NCBI RefSeq assembly: GCF_005768555.2
Contig: NZ_VCHX02000180.1
Coordinates: forward strand, 1 to 64,000
Reading direction: 5' to 3'
Source of the DNA: Streptomyces sporangiiformans
GTDB taxonomy: Bacteria > Actinomycetota > Actinomycetes > Streptomycetales > Streptomycetaceae
Length of the DNA: 64,000 nt
Shown: positions 25,177 through 33,365 of the stretch, piece by piece
Position numbering within the stretch: the stretch's first letter is position 1
Layout: each line of letters opens with the position of its first letter
Translations under genes and position numbers: made by a program
The notes under the pieces: model-generated
What the model was told of the DNA's origin: nothing
What the model saw: only the letters and a program-made list of their open reading frames with translations
Database searches by the model: none

Positions 25177-25869
25177 CGCGCGAGGGCGGTTGGCGGCGCT
25201 CGCCTGGGCGAGCAGGACGTGCATGCGCTCCGAGAGCTGTGCGACGTCGTCGGCGGGCCGGTGAAAGGGAAGTCGTACGTCGCCGTGGGCGCGAGCCCGC
25301 TCGATGCGCAGCGTCAGTCCGTGCCGGTCGACGGCGAGCGGCTGGACGCGTACCGCGCCGTGCAGACTGTCGGGCTCGACGAGACGGGTGAGCCGCTCGA
25401 CCGCGTCCGGGTGAGCGTCGGCGAGGTGGGTGAGCAGCCGGGACTCGGCCGTGGCCAGCGGGTCGGGTTCGGCGCCGGCGAACTCGTCGAGGTCGACCAC
25501 GACCGCACCGCCCGCCTCGCGCAGCACGACCCGCGTCGGCCGGAAGGCCAGATCCCCGCTCTCGGGCGCGAACCAGCCGGCCAGCCAGAGCCGGGCGCGG
25601 ATGCGACCCCGCACGGGGACGGGTGCGACGTCCGCGAACTCGAGGACGGCGGACGGTTCTCCGCGTGGCGCGCAGACCGCGGCCGCGGCGAGCAGACTGT
25701 CGTCGGGCAGACGCAGCAGCACGCGGCCGTCCTCGGCGACGGTGTGCGCTCCGATGAACTCCTCGCGACCGCCTTCCGCGGTCACCGCGCAGGACCATGC
25801 CGTGGCCAGCACGGTGCGGGCACGCTGCGCCATGGACGGCACGGCGGTCCAGGTGTGACGGTCACCCAT
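25144..25869 (-). CDS. DUF2470 protein, probable iron/heme-related
   Basis: A 241-residue cytosolic protein. Its C-terminal part (SRLLTHLADAHPDAVERLTRL ... GLTLRIERARAHGDVRLPF) is the DUF2470 domain, found in heme-utilisation (HugZ/HutZ-like) proteins. The N-terminal part is a beta-rich, pyridoxamine-oxidase-like region. The ATG at 25869 has GGGAGG six bases upstream. A DmdR/DtxR-type iron box lies 12-30 bases before the start, so expression should rise under iron limitation. A role in heme iron use or siderophore physiology is inferred. Confidence 0.8.
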   Translation of the reverse strand: MGDRHTWTAVPSMAQRARTVLATAWSCAVTAEGGREEFIGAHTVAEDGRVLLRLPDDSLLAAAAVCAPRGEPSAVLEFADVAPVPVRGRIRARLWLAGWFAPESGDLAFRPTRVVLREAGGAVVVDLDEFAGAEPDPLATAESRLLTHLADAHPDAVERLTRLVEPDSLHGAVRVQPLAVDRHGLTLRIERARAHGDVRLPFHRPADDVAQLSERMHVLLAQASAANRPRALQRQRTNGDG

Positions 25870-25880
25870 CAGAACCTCCC

Positions 25881-25899
25881 TTAGGTAAGCCTTGCCTAA
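25881..25899. promoter_or_regulatory. Iron box (DmdR/DtxR-type operator)
   Basis: TTAGGTAAG-C-CTTGCCTAA: a 19-bp near-perfect palindrome (8 of 9 positions) that fits the actinobacterial iron box. It lies just upstream of the DUF2470 start codon and overlaps where the promoter should be. Confidence 0.9.
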
Positions 25900-25950
25900 C
25901 CTATCGAAGATCAGGGCTCACGCCAACCAGCAGGCCTGCTTCGCTGCCCA

Positions 25951-26787
25951 CTAATTCCAGTGGACCGGGCGCGTGAGTGACGGCGGCAGCCTGGTGCCAT
26001 GGCTGCCCCTGGCGGCGTTGAGCTGAGGCTGGGTGAGGAAGATGACGCCGGTCAGATCGGCGTCCGTGAGGTCGGCGTCGCGCAGGTCGGCACCGATCAG
26101 ATCCGCGCCACGCAGGTCGGCACCCGTCAGATCGGCGGCGATGAGATAGGCGCCGCGGAGGTTGGCGCCCTTCAGGTCGGCGCCCTTGAGCCGGGCGCCC
26201 ATGAGGTCGGCGCCACGGCGTTCCTTCTTCCTGCCCCGGCCGATGCCGGCGCGGGCCAGTTCACTGGTCCGCAGCAGCAGAACGTTGACGTCGGCGCGGA
26301 CGGCGGACACGTCCAACTCGGCCAGTTCGTCCGGGGTGCCAAGCGTGAGAGCCTCGGTCCTGTCGTGCGCGCGGCGCAGCTCGGCGTGGACCGGGCGTGC
26401 GGCGGGCAGCTCCAGGGCCTCGGTGAGATACCAGAGCAGCTCGTGGAGCTGGCGTACGACCGGGAACACATCGAACATCCGCCGGGCGTCCGCGCGCGAA
26501 CCCGACCGCCAGTCCTGGCCGCCGAAGGTGATCCGCGAGACCTTCTGTCCGGCGCCGAAGCAGTCGTAGACGGTGCAGCCGGTGAACCCCCGCTGCCGCA
26601 GCTCCGTGTGGATGCCGCACCGGGAGTCCGTCAGGAGGTTCGGACACGGCTTTCCCGCATCCTTGTCGATCGCGAAGTCCGCCGAGGCGGAGAAGGGCAG
26701 CGCGACACAGCACAGCCCGAAGCACCGGCTGCAGTCGGCTCGCAGATCGGGACGGTCGGGCACGGCCGTGCCGGGTTGTTCTCGCAT
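25951..26787 (-). CDS. Cys-rich protein with C-terminal pentapeptide repeats
   Basis: A 278-residue protein. Residues about 15-80 are very cysteine rich (CSRCFGLCCVALPF, KPCPNLL, SRCGIH, GCTVYDCFGAG), a spacing suggestive of a metal or Fe-S site. Residues about 190-250 are some dozen pentapeptide repeats (GADLR, GANLR, GADLI), forming a right-handed beta-helix. The two are joined by a helical region (VVRQLHELLWYLTEALEL). Related pentapeptide proteins are widespread, and their function is mostly unknown; some mimic DNA. ATG at 26787 gives a compact N-terminus. Confidence 0.78.
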   Translation of the reverse strand: MREQPGTAVPDRPDLRADCSRCFGLCCVALPFSASADFAIDKDAGKPCPNLLTDSRCGIHTELRQRGFTGCTVYDCFGAGQKVSRITFGGQDWRSGSRADARRMFDVFPVVRQLHELLWYLTEALELPAARPVHAELRRAHDRTEALTLGTPDELAELDVSAVRADVNVLLLRTSELARAGIGRGRKKERRGADLMGARLKGADLKGANLRGAYLIAADLTGADLRGADLIGADLRDADLTDADLTGVIFLTQPQLNAARGSHGTRLPPSLTRPVHWN

Positions 26788-26993
26788 GCCGTCCACCCTA
26801 CGCAGCGCGCTCCCCCGCACCGGCGGCGGTCTGACGGTCGCTTGGGACCCCTCAGCGCCCAACTCCCCTGCGAGGAAAGGACTCGCCGATGAGTTCGCGC
26901 CCCCTGCGAGGTCACTAATACAGCCGAAAACAAACCGAAAACAGACTTCGCTACCACTGAGGAACGAGCCCCGACGCAGCCAGGAGAGACATC
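26788..26993. promoter_or_regulatory. Divergent promoter region with direct repeat
   Basis: A 206-bp gap between the leftward pentapeptide gene and the rightward small DUF5999-like gene. It contains a direct repeat of CCGAAAACA 11 bp apart (about 26923-26943), in an A-rich patch near the second gene. Its role is unknown. Confidence 0.35.
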
Positions 26994-27203
26994 ATGTGCA
27001 CTCACCGCCCCCCGTGCCCGATCGCCGACAGCCCCGACCACCACGCCGCGGTGATCGTGTCCGCCCACCCGGAACAGGGCTGGTATCTGCTCTGCAACGG
27101 CACCATCGCCTTCGACGACACGGGCGAACTCCTCCCGGACGGACGGATCGTGAGCCCGCAGCGCACGACCCCCGCGGCCCGCCCGGAGCTTGTCGCCGCC
27201 TGA
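26994..27203 (+). CDS. Small DUF5999-like protein
   Basis: A 69-residue protein: MCTHRPPCPIADSPDHHAAVIVSAHPEQGWYLLCNGTIAFDDTGELLPDGR. It matches a small, highly conserved actinobacterial family (DUF5999, as I recall). Three cysteines and two histidines near the N-terminus could bind a metal. AGGAGAG nine bases before the ATG is a strong ribosome site. Function unknown. Confidence 0.78.
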   Translation: MCTHRPPCPIADSPDHHAAVIVSAHPEQGWYLLCNGTIAFDDTGELLPDGRIVSPQRTTPAARPELVAA

Positions 27204-27233
27204 AGCCCCACCGGGTCAGCTGGGTCAGCTGGG

Positions 27234-28145
27234 TCAGCTCACGAACACCGCGAGATTTAGTCCCGCGAGCCGCTCGGGGTCGGCGAGGATGTCCATGCCG
27301 ACGATCTTCCCGTCCGCGATCGTGAGCCCCGTGACGGACATCGGCCGACCGTTGACCACCGTGACGACACCCACCGAGCCGTTGACGAGCGCGGGCCGGG
27401 CGTACGCGGCGAACTGCCGGAACATGAAGGCCTGTTCGGCCACCGACGCGGCGCCACGGACCAGTTTGGACGTGGCCGCGCCGCGGCCGACGAGGGCACC
27501 GGCGTCGGCGCGCAGCACGACCTCCGGGTCGAGGACCATGAGGAGCGCCTCGAAGTCGCCGCCGCGCGAGGCGGCGAGGAAGGCGTCGACGACCTTGCGC
27601 TGCTGGGCGAGGTCGGGGTCGGGCACCGGGGCGGCGCCACGCACCCGGCGGCGGGCCCGGCTGGCGAGCTGCCGGGTCGCGGCCGAGGAGCGGTCCACGA
27701 TCGGTGCGATGTCGTCGAAGGGCACCGCGAACATGTCGTGCAGGACGAACGCGAGCCGCTCCGCGGGCTCCAGTGTCTCCAGGACCACTAGGAGCGCGAG
27801 ACCCACCGAGTCCGCGTGCAGCAGCTCCTGTTCGGGGTCGATCCGGTCCAGGGAGCCGACGACCGGGTCGGGGACGTAAGTGTCCATCGGCTCCTCTCGC
27901 CGTGCGGTGCGCGAGCGCAGCATGTCCAGGCAGACCCGGCCGACCACGGTGGTCAGCCAGGCGGCCAGGTTCCTGATCTCGTCCGCGTCGGCACGGCTGA
28001 GCTTCAGCCAGGCCTCCTGGAGCGCGTCGTCCGTCTCGCTCAGCGAGCCGAGCATCCGGTACGCCACCGCCCTCAAGTGGCCGCGGTGCTCCTCGAATCG
28101 CTCCGCCAGGTCCCGCTGGCGTCCGTTCCCGTCCATCCCCGTCAT
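27234..28145 (-). CDS. ECF sigma factor, ECF41-like, with SnoaL-like tail
   Basis: A 303-residue extracytoplasmic-function sigma factor. Region 2 (YRMLGSLSETDDALQEAWLKL, then NLAAWLTTVVGRVCLDMLRSR) and region 4 (AERLAFVLHDMFAVPFDDIA...SSAATRQLASRARRRV) are followed by a NTF2/SnoaL-like domain of about 110 residues, the mark of ECF41. The linker contains YVPDP (WLPEP variant), and the end has DPERLAGLN (NPDKL variant); in this group the tail modulates sigma activity without an anti-sigma factor. ATG at 28145 has GGGAGAGG. The usual carboxymuconolactone-decarboxylase partner is not adjacent; PIG-L lies upstream. Confidence 0.88.
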   Translation of the reverse strand: MTGMDGNGRQRDLAERFEEHRGHLRAVAYRMLGSLSETDDALQEAWLKLSRADADEIRNLAAWLTTVVGRVCLDMLRSRTARREEPMDTYVPDPVVGSLDRIDPEQELLHADSVGLALLVVLETLEPAERLAFVLHDMFAVPFDDIAPIVDRSSAATRQLASRARRRVRGAAPVPDPDLAQQRKVVDAFLAASRGGDFEALLMVLDPEVVLRADAGALVGRGAATSKLVRGAASVAEQAFMFRQFAAYARPALVNGSVGVVTVVNGRPMSVTGLTIADGKIVGMDILADPERLAGLNLAVFVS

Positions 28146-28189
28146 GCCTCTCCCCCTTGTCCCACGTACCGTCTTGTCCCTCGTGCCTT

Positions 28190-28217
28190 CATCGGTCATC
28201 GGTCATCGGTCATCGGC
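28190..28217. repeat. 7-bp tandem repeat CATCGGT x4
   Basis: Four consecutive copies of CATCGG(T/C) lie between the PIG-L stop codon and the sigma factor start on the minus strand. Short perfect tandem units like this can vary by slippage. No secondary structure is evident. Confidence 0.9.
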
Positions 28218-28238
28218 GCTCAGCGCGTGCGGCGCGGT

Positions 28239-28982
28239 CTAGCGGCTGAAGAGCTCAAAGGCCACGGCGGGCTTCCCGCCGAAGCGTTCGCCCGTGGTCC
28301 GCGCGTAGCCGGTCAGGAAACCGCGGACGTACGTCTCCGGGTCCTGGTCCGTCAACACCTCGATATAGGTGCGGTGTTCCAGCAGGGATCGCACGGCCCG
28401 CTCCAGCCCTGGCGTGGCGTCCACCGCGTGCGTGGGGGTCGCCGAACCGGCGACGGCGACCCACCGGACGCCGTTCCAGGGTTCGAGCCCCTGCTCGACC
28501 AGCTCCGGAAAGATCCACCGGTTCCCCGCGTCTCCGGCCGCGTCGAGCGTGGCCCGTCCCACGGCGACGTGATCAGGCGTGTTCCACGCGACCCCGCCCC
28601 AGGTGTCCCGGTGGTTGAGGGTGATCACCAGCTCGGGCCGGTGGCGGCGGATGGCCGCCGCGATGTCCCGCCGCAGCGCGGTCCCGTACTCGACGACACC
28701 GTCCTCGTGGTCGAGGAACTCCACCTCGGACACCCCGACGACGGCCGCGCTCGCCCGCTGCTCCCGCTCCCGCAGCGGGCCGCACCGGGACGGCTCCAGG
28801 GTGTCGATCCCCGCCTCACCGCGGGTCGCCAGCACATACGTGACCTCCCGGCCGGCGTCCGTCCACGCGGCGATGGCCGCCGAGCAGCCGTACTCGAGAT
28901 CGTCCGGGTGCGCCACCACCGCGAGAGCTCGCTGCCAGTCGTCAGGCATGGGCTTGAGCTGGTCTTTCGTCGCCTCCGTCAT
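28239..28982 (-). CDS. PIG-L family deacetylase
   Basis: A 247-residue zinc hydrolase of the LmbE/PIG-L family. Metal ligands are in VVAHPDDLEYG and the later PDHVAVG; NHRDTWGGVAWNTPDH carries the active-site loop. ATG at 28982 has AAGG about eight bases away; a GTG nine bases earlier is the alternative. Members remove acetyl groups from GlcNAc-type substrates (MshB, teicoplanin deacetylase), but this protein cannot be assigned to one. The gene is upstream of, and co-directional with, the ECF41 gene. Confidence 0.88.
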   Translation of the reverse strand: MTEATKDQLKPMPDDWQRALAVVAHPDDLEYGCSAAIAAWTDAGREVTYVLATRGEAGIDTLEPSRCGPLREREQRASAAVVGVSEVEFLDHEDGVVEYGTALRRDIAAAIRRHRPELVITLNHRDTWGGVAWNTPDHVAVGRATLDAAGDAGNRWIFPELVEQGLEPWNGVRWVAVAGSATPTHAVDATPGLERAVRSLLEHRTYIEVLTDQDPETYVRGFLTGYARTTGERFGGKPAVAFELFSR

Positions 28983-29047
28983 GGTCCGCACCTTAGTGCG
29001 AGCCCGTCGTGCCCGCAGAGCGATAACCGGGGCTGAGCGTCAGCCAT

Positions 29048-30349
29048 TCAGATCTCGTCCCGCGCCAGGGCGATCAGCCGGTCCAGTACGCGCGGACCGC
29101 CCGCCCGTACCCCGTCGTGCTCGAACTCGTCCGTGACCCATGTCCGCAGTCCCCGGATGCCGCGAGCCGTGCGCAGCGCGTGCTCCGTGTCGACGTACAT
29201 GTCGTCGTGGTAGACGGCCGCGGCGACCGGGACCTCGTTGGCGGCGAGGCGGACGGGGTCGTACAGCGGGGCCCAGTCGTCGCGTTCGGCGAGGAGGTCC
29301 GCCGTCGCGCGCAGCGGCCGAAGCGCCGGGTCGCAGTCGAAGGTCCACGGGTGCACGGACTCGCCGGTGAACAGCACGGGCCCGTCGCCGGTGAGGGCCT
29401 TGGCCGCGTCGAACTGCGGGAACTCGGCGCGGACCCGCTCCGCGGACCAGGCGGTGGGGCGGTCGCCCTGGCCGTAACAGGCCTCGTGCACCAGCGCGTA
29501 CAGCGGGTGGCCCGCGTACGAGAGGACGGACCGGACGTCCTCCTGGAAGGCGTCGGAGAGGGCCGGGCCCTGGGCCGTGCGGACGAAGGCGTGTTCCAGG
29601 AGGTAGTGCAGCCGGTGACTGCCCTCGCCGCCGCCGAGCAGGATACCGAGGGACTGGAAGGCCTCGGCGGTGAGCCGGTAACCGCCGTTCAGCACGGGCT
29701 CGTGCCGCAGCAGATACTCGGCGATCTGCCGCGCCCGCTCGACATCCTGCGGGTAACGCCGGTAGTGGGCCGCGACCTTGCGCTCGATGCGCGGGTACGC
29801 GGCCCGGTAGACGTCGTCCGCGTGGGCGTCCAGGGAGGGCAGGCCGCCGGTGATCAGTGCGGCGCTCAGGCCCTCTGGCGCGGTCGACAGATAGTGCACC
29901 GTGCAGAAGCCGCCGAAGCTCTGGCCGAGCACGGTCCAGGGGGCGCCGCCGGTGACGGCGGGGCGGATCGTCTCGCAGTCGCGGACGATGGAGTCGGCAC
30001 GGAAGTGCGCGAGATAGTCGGCCTGCTCCCGGGGGCCGCCGCGCAGCGGCAGGGTCTGGCGGTTTGCGGGCGTGGAGTTGCCGGTACCACGCTGGTCGAG
30101 CAGCAGCACCCGGTACTCCTTGAGGGCGCGGCCGAGCCAGGCCTGCTTCCCGATGAAGCGGTTGGCGCCGAACCCGGGGCCGCCCTGCAGATAGACCAGC
30201 CAGGGCAGGTCCCACTGTGCCTTGTCGCCCGCGACCACCTCGCGGGCGTACAGCTCGATCGTCTCCCCCGACGGGTCGTCGTGGTCGAGGGGCACGGTGA
30301 AGTGGCGGTCGGTGAGGACGACACCCGGCTGGCGGTAGCTGACGCTCAT
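29048..30349 (-). CDS. Prolyl aminopeptidase-like alpha/beta hydrolase (S33)
   Basis: A 433-residue serine hydrolase with the prolyl-iminopeptidase layout: oxyanion-hole motif LQGGPGFG, DQRGTGNS, nucleophile GQSFGG, and the late DDMYVDTEH catalytic His region. It should release N-terminal proline (or similar) from peptides in the cytosol; no signal peptide is present. ATG at 30349 (MSVSYRQPG) has GGGAG upstream. It is separated from the rhamnose regulator by 55 bp on the same strand and could be carried on its transcript, though no functional link is evident. Confidence 0.86.
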   Translation of the reverse strand: MSVSYRQPGVVLTDRHFTVPLDHDDPSGETIELYAREVVAGDKAQWDLPWLVYLQGGPGFGANRFIGKQAWLGRALKEYRVLLLDQRGTGNSTPANRQTLPLRGGPREQADYLAHFRADSIVRDCETIRPAVTGGAPWTVLGQSFGGFCTVHYLSTAPEGLSAALITGGLPSLDAHADDVYRAAYPRIERKVAAHYRRYPQDVERARQIAEYLLRHEPVLNGGYRLTAEAFQSLGILLGGGEGSHRLHYLLEHAFVRTAQGPALSDAFQEDVRSVLSYAGHPLYALVHEACYGQGDRPTAWSAERVRAEFPQFDAAKALTGDGPVLFTGESVHPWTFDCDPALRPLRATADLLAERDDWAPLYDPVRLAANEVPVAAAVYHDDMYVDTEHALRTARGIRGLRTWVTDEFEHDGVRAGGPRVLDRLIALARDEI

Positions 30350-30404
30350 GAGGCTCCCGAGACGTACGGACTTCCAGGCTGCGCGTCCCAGTTCAACACA
30401 TGGG

Positions 30405-31430
30405 TCAGCGGGGCAGCAGGCTGGAACGGCGTACGACCAGTTCGGGCTGGAGGACGACACGGCGGTGTTCATGCGGGACGGGAGCCGTCTCGGCCTCCGT
30501 CTCCTCCAGCAGGAGTTCCGCGGCGAGAGCACCCATGGTCACGGCGGGCTGCCTTACGGAGGTCAGCGGAACGGCCGCGGCGGCCGCGAACTCGATGTCG
30601 TCGTAGCCGACGATCGCGAGCTCGTCCGGGACGGAGACGCCGGCCGCGAACATGGCCTGCAGCACGCCGAGCGCGAGCAGATCGTTGGCGCAGAAGACAG
30701 CGGTCGGGCGCTCGGCGAGGCCGAGAAGCCGTGCGCCTGCGTCGCGTCCGGCGGCCACGTCGAGGCGCTCGGTGGGCAGTTCGCGCAGGCAGTCGGGGCC
30801 GAGCCCCGCCTCCTCCAGCGCGTTCAGGGCGCCCGTCCGCCGGTCCCTGACCTGGTTCAGTCCGGGCGGTCCGCTCACATAGGCGACGGAGCGGTGACCC
30901 GCGTCGATCAGATGCCGTACGGCCAGTGCGCCGCCCGCCACGTCGTCGACCGAGACCGAGCACTCGGTGGTGCCCTCGGCGACCCGGTCGACGAGCACGA
31001 ACGGGATGCCGTGACGGCGGAACGCCTCGATGTTCCGCCCCGTCGCGTCGGCGGGCGTGAGCAGCACTCCCCGCACCCGTTGCTCCGCGAAGAGCGACAG
31101 ATAGTCGGCCTCCTCGCCGGGGCTCTGCGCGCTGTTGCAGACCATCACGCCGAGTCCTGCGTCCCGCGCGGCCCGCTCGGCACCACGCGCCACGTCCACG
31201 AAGAAGGGGTTGCCCATGTCGAGGACGAGCAGGCCCATGATCCTGCTGCGCCCGGCCCGCAGCTGCCGTGCCGACTCGCTGCGGACGTAGCCGAGCCGGT
31301 CTATCGCGGACTGCACACGGGCGCGGGTCTCGGAGGCGACCGTGTCCGGCCGGTTGATGACGTTCGAGACCGTGCCCACGGAGACTCCGGCGACGCGGGC
31401 GACGTCCTTGATACCCACCGACTGGGACAT
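30405..31430 (-). CDS. LacI-family regulator, probable rhamnose repressor
   Basis: A 341-residue LacI/GalR protein. The N-terminal HTH is VGIKDVARVAGVSVGTVSNVIN with hinge helix ARQLRAGRSR, followed by the periplasmic-binding-like ligand domain (GLLVLDMGNPFFVDVARG, FVLVDRV, IVGYDDIEFA). GGAGGTCC lies upstream of the ATG. It is next to the rhamnose genes, and two LacI-type palindromes occur in the divergent rhaT/rhaI promoter region, so it most likely represses the rhamnose regulon and responds to rhamnose or an intermediate. In other bacteria rhamnose control is by AraC proteins, so this differs from the E. coli pattern. Confidence 0.88.
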   Translation of the reverse strand: MSQSVGIKDVARVAGVSVGTVSNVINRPDTVASETRARVQSAIDRLGYVRSESARQLRAGRSRIMGLLVLDMGNPFFVDVARGAERAARDAGLGVMVCNSAQSPGEEADYLSLFAEQRVRGVLLTPADATGRNIEAFRRHGIPFVLVDRVAEGTTECSVSVDDVAGGALAVRHLIDAGHRSVAYVSGPPGLNQVRDRRTGALNALEEAGLGPDCLRELPTERLDVAAGRDAGARLLGLAERPTAVFCANDLLALGVLQAMFAAGVSVPDELAIVGYDDIEFAAAAAVPLTSVRQPAVTMGALAAELLLEETEAETAPVPHEHRRVVLQPELVVRRSSLLPR

Positions 31431-31507
31431 CGGACAGGGACCTCCAAAGGGGACAGGGTGGCGGGCAGGCCCTCACATTACCGGCATGTCCGCCACCGGG
31501 ACCGCGG

Positions 31508-32935
31508 TCAGGCGGGCAGGCGGAAGTTGAGGTTGCGGAGCGCCGAGGGCGTCGTACCGCTGGACTTCTCCTGGTACATGATCGACAGGAAGTTGTCCTG
31601 TGCGATCCGCGTCTCGTCGATCACGACCTCGCCGAAGGCGTTCAGCCCGGCGCCGACGCCGTCGTACAGGATCGACCAGTCGGTGTACCCGGATGCCTTG
31701 GAGGCTCCGGCGATACGGCAGAACGGGAAGATCGCGTACGCGTTGTCGTACTTGTCGAGGATCAGCTTGGTGCGCTGGCTGGAGTTCAGCGGGACCGGTA
31801 TCTCGGTCTTCTGCCAGGCGCCGGAGGAGTTCTTGCGGACGTGGAAGGCCCGGCCGTTGTTCGTCCGGTCGGTGACGTAGTTCGTGGTGCACTGGCCGAA
31901 GCGGCCGGGCACATAGCTGATGATGGCGTGCGGCCGGCCCGCCGAGTCCGTGAACTGGCTCTCCTGGTTCATCAGCGAGTGGTCCGGGTTGAGCGCGTCC
32001 ACGACCAGCCCGGCGTCGGTGACGGAGACCTTGTCGGAGCCGCCCGTGGTGCCGACGACGGTGCCCGCGTTGTTGCGCCAGGTGCGGCCACGGTCGTCCG
32101 AGTAGACATAGCCGGTGTCGTGGTTGGTGATGCCGCCGCCGCTGCACATCACGGCGCCGTTCTGCTCGCGCCAGGTGAAGAAGGAGTGCAGGCGCCCGTT
32201 CCTGTCGTAGTCGATGCCGTGCAGGTACATGTTGCGGGCCGTGCTGGAGCCGTGCTCGCTGGTGTACGTGCCGGTGGAGCTGGTCCACTCGCCGAGGTTG
32301 GTCCAGGACGTGCCGTTGTACTCGGCGAGGGCGTTGCGGCCGTTGCCGGAGACGGCGACGCGGTAGCTCAGCTGGAGCCGCCCCTCGGGCGTCGAGATGA
32401 ACTGCGGGTAGGTGAACTGCGAGGTGAGCGCGAGGCCGTCGAGGGTGGACTGGGGAGCGCCGAAGCGGCTCGCGGTCCAGCTCAGTCCGCCCGGGTTGTC
32501 CATGAGGCCGGCCACCGACTTGACGTAGGTGAAGCCGTCGCTGTGGGAGTCCATGTTGAGGTGCAGTCGGCCGTCGACCTTGGAGATGCCCATGGAGATG
32601 ACGTTGTGGGAGTCGTTGTACCGGAGCGTGTGGCCGACCTTGACCGTGGACCAGGTGTTCGAACCGAACACGCGGCGGCCGACGACGGCATTGCGGTCGG
32701 CGGTGTACCAGACGGCGTACTGGTAGCCCTTGTACGTCAACAGCCCGTTCTTCTGGAACGAGTTGTTGTTGACCAGGCCGTCGTAGGAGACGAAGTAGAT
32801 GGCCTGGGTGTCGAGCGTGGTGCTGCCGGTCAGGGTGAGCGAGGGGCCCGGGTCGGCGGCCCGGGCAGTGCCGGCGAGGCCGGGGGTCGCCACGGTGCTC
32901 AGCAGGGCGGTCGCCAGCAGAGTGCGTCTCTTCAT
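31508..32935 (-). CDS. Secreted BNR_4 beta-propeller protein, possible rhamnosyl-uronate lyase
   Basis: A 475-residue secreted protein with signal peptide (MKRRTLLATALLSTVATPG, cleavage near ARAA-DP). The mature part is a BNR_4-type propeller: VWYTADRNAVVGRR, SHNVISMGISKVDGRLHL, FTYPQFISTPEGRLQLSYR, GYVYSDDRGRTWRNNAG, SQFTDSAGRPHAIISY. I recall BNR_4 proteins that include polysaccharide lyases releasing rhamnose from rhamnosyl-glucuronate ends of arabinogalactan (family PL42). Its place between the rhamnose repressor and rhaM strongly suggests an outside-cell step that supplies rhamnose. The exact activity is inference. ATG at 32935 has AGGAG upstream. Confidence 0.75.
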   Translation of the reverse strand: MKRRTLLATALLSTVATPGLAGTARAADPGPSLTLTGSTTLDTQAIYFVSYDGLVNNNSFQKNGLLTYKGYQYAVWYTADRNAVVGRRVFGSNTWSTVKVGHTLRYNDSHNVISMGISKVDGRLHLNMDSHSDGFTYVKSVAGLMDNPGGLSWTASRFGAPQSTLDGLALTSQFTYPQFISTPEGRLQLSYRVAVSGNGRNALAEYNGTSWTNLGEWTSSTGTYTSEHGSSTARNMYLHGIDYDRNGRLHSFFTWREQNGAVMCSGGGITNHDTGYVYSDDRGRTWRNNAGTVVGTTGGSDKVSVTDAGLVVDALNPDHSLMNQESQFTDSAGRPHAIISYVPGRFGQCTTNYVTDRTNNGRAFHVRKNSSGAWQKTEIPVPLNSSQRTKLILDKYDNAYAIFPFCRIAGASKASGYTDWSILYDGVGAGLNAFGEVVIDETRIAQDNFLSIMYQEKSSGTTPSALRNLNFRLPA

Positions 32936-33015
32936 GTCCGGAGGCTCCTGTGCGGGAGGGGGCGAACGAGGGAGGGGACGGGCTGAGGGGGTCAAGAGAC
33001 GAGCTGAGTCGGGGG

Positions 33016-33336
33016 TCAGGACAGATGGAACACTTCGGTGAGCGGTTTCATGGCCTCGTCGGGCCTGGCGCCGTCCAGCGACTCGAAGAACGGCGCCATG
33101 TCGGCCTGCCAGCGGGCGTTGACGTCAGTGGCCTCCATGGCGGCCTGGGCCGCCGCGAAGTCCTCGGTCTCCAAGTAGCCCACGAGCAGACCGTCGTCGC
33201 GCAGGAAGAGCGAGTAGTTGTGCCAGCCGGTGGCCGAGAGCGCTTCGAGCATCTCGGGCCACACGGCGGCGTGCCGCTCGCGGTACTCGTCGATCCGGTC
33301 CTCACGGACCTTCAGCAGAAAGCACACGCGCTGCAT
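33016..33336 (-). CDS. rhaM: L-rhamnose mutarotase
   Basis: A 106-residue enzyme interconverting alpha- and beta-L-rhamnose after import. Family signatures are RVCFLLKVREDRIDEYRERHAAVWPEML (contains the catalytic His) and GWHNYSLFLRDDGLLVGYLE. ATG at 33336 has GGAGGG eight bases upstream. It lies 29 bp from rhaS, so it is in the transporter operon. Length matches RhaM/RhaU. Confidence 0.93.
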   Translation of the reverse strand: MQRVCFLLKVREDRIDEYRERHAAVWPEMLEALSATGWHNYSLFLRDDGLLVGYLETEDFAAAQAAMEATDVNARWQADMAPFFESLDGARPDEAMKPLTEVFHLS

Positions 33337-33365
33337 CAAAGACCCTCCAGGCCCTGGAAGTTGAA

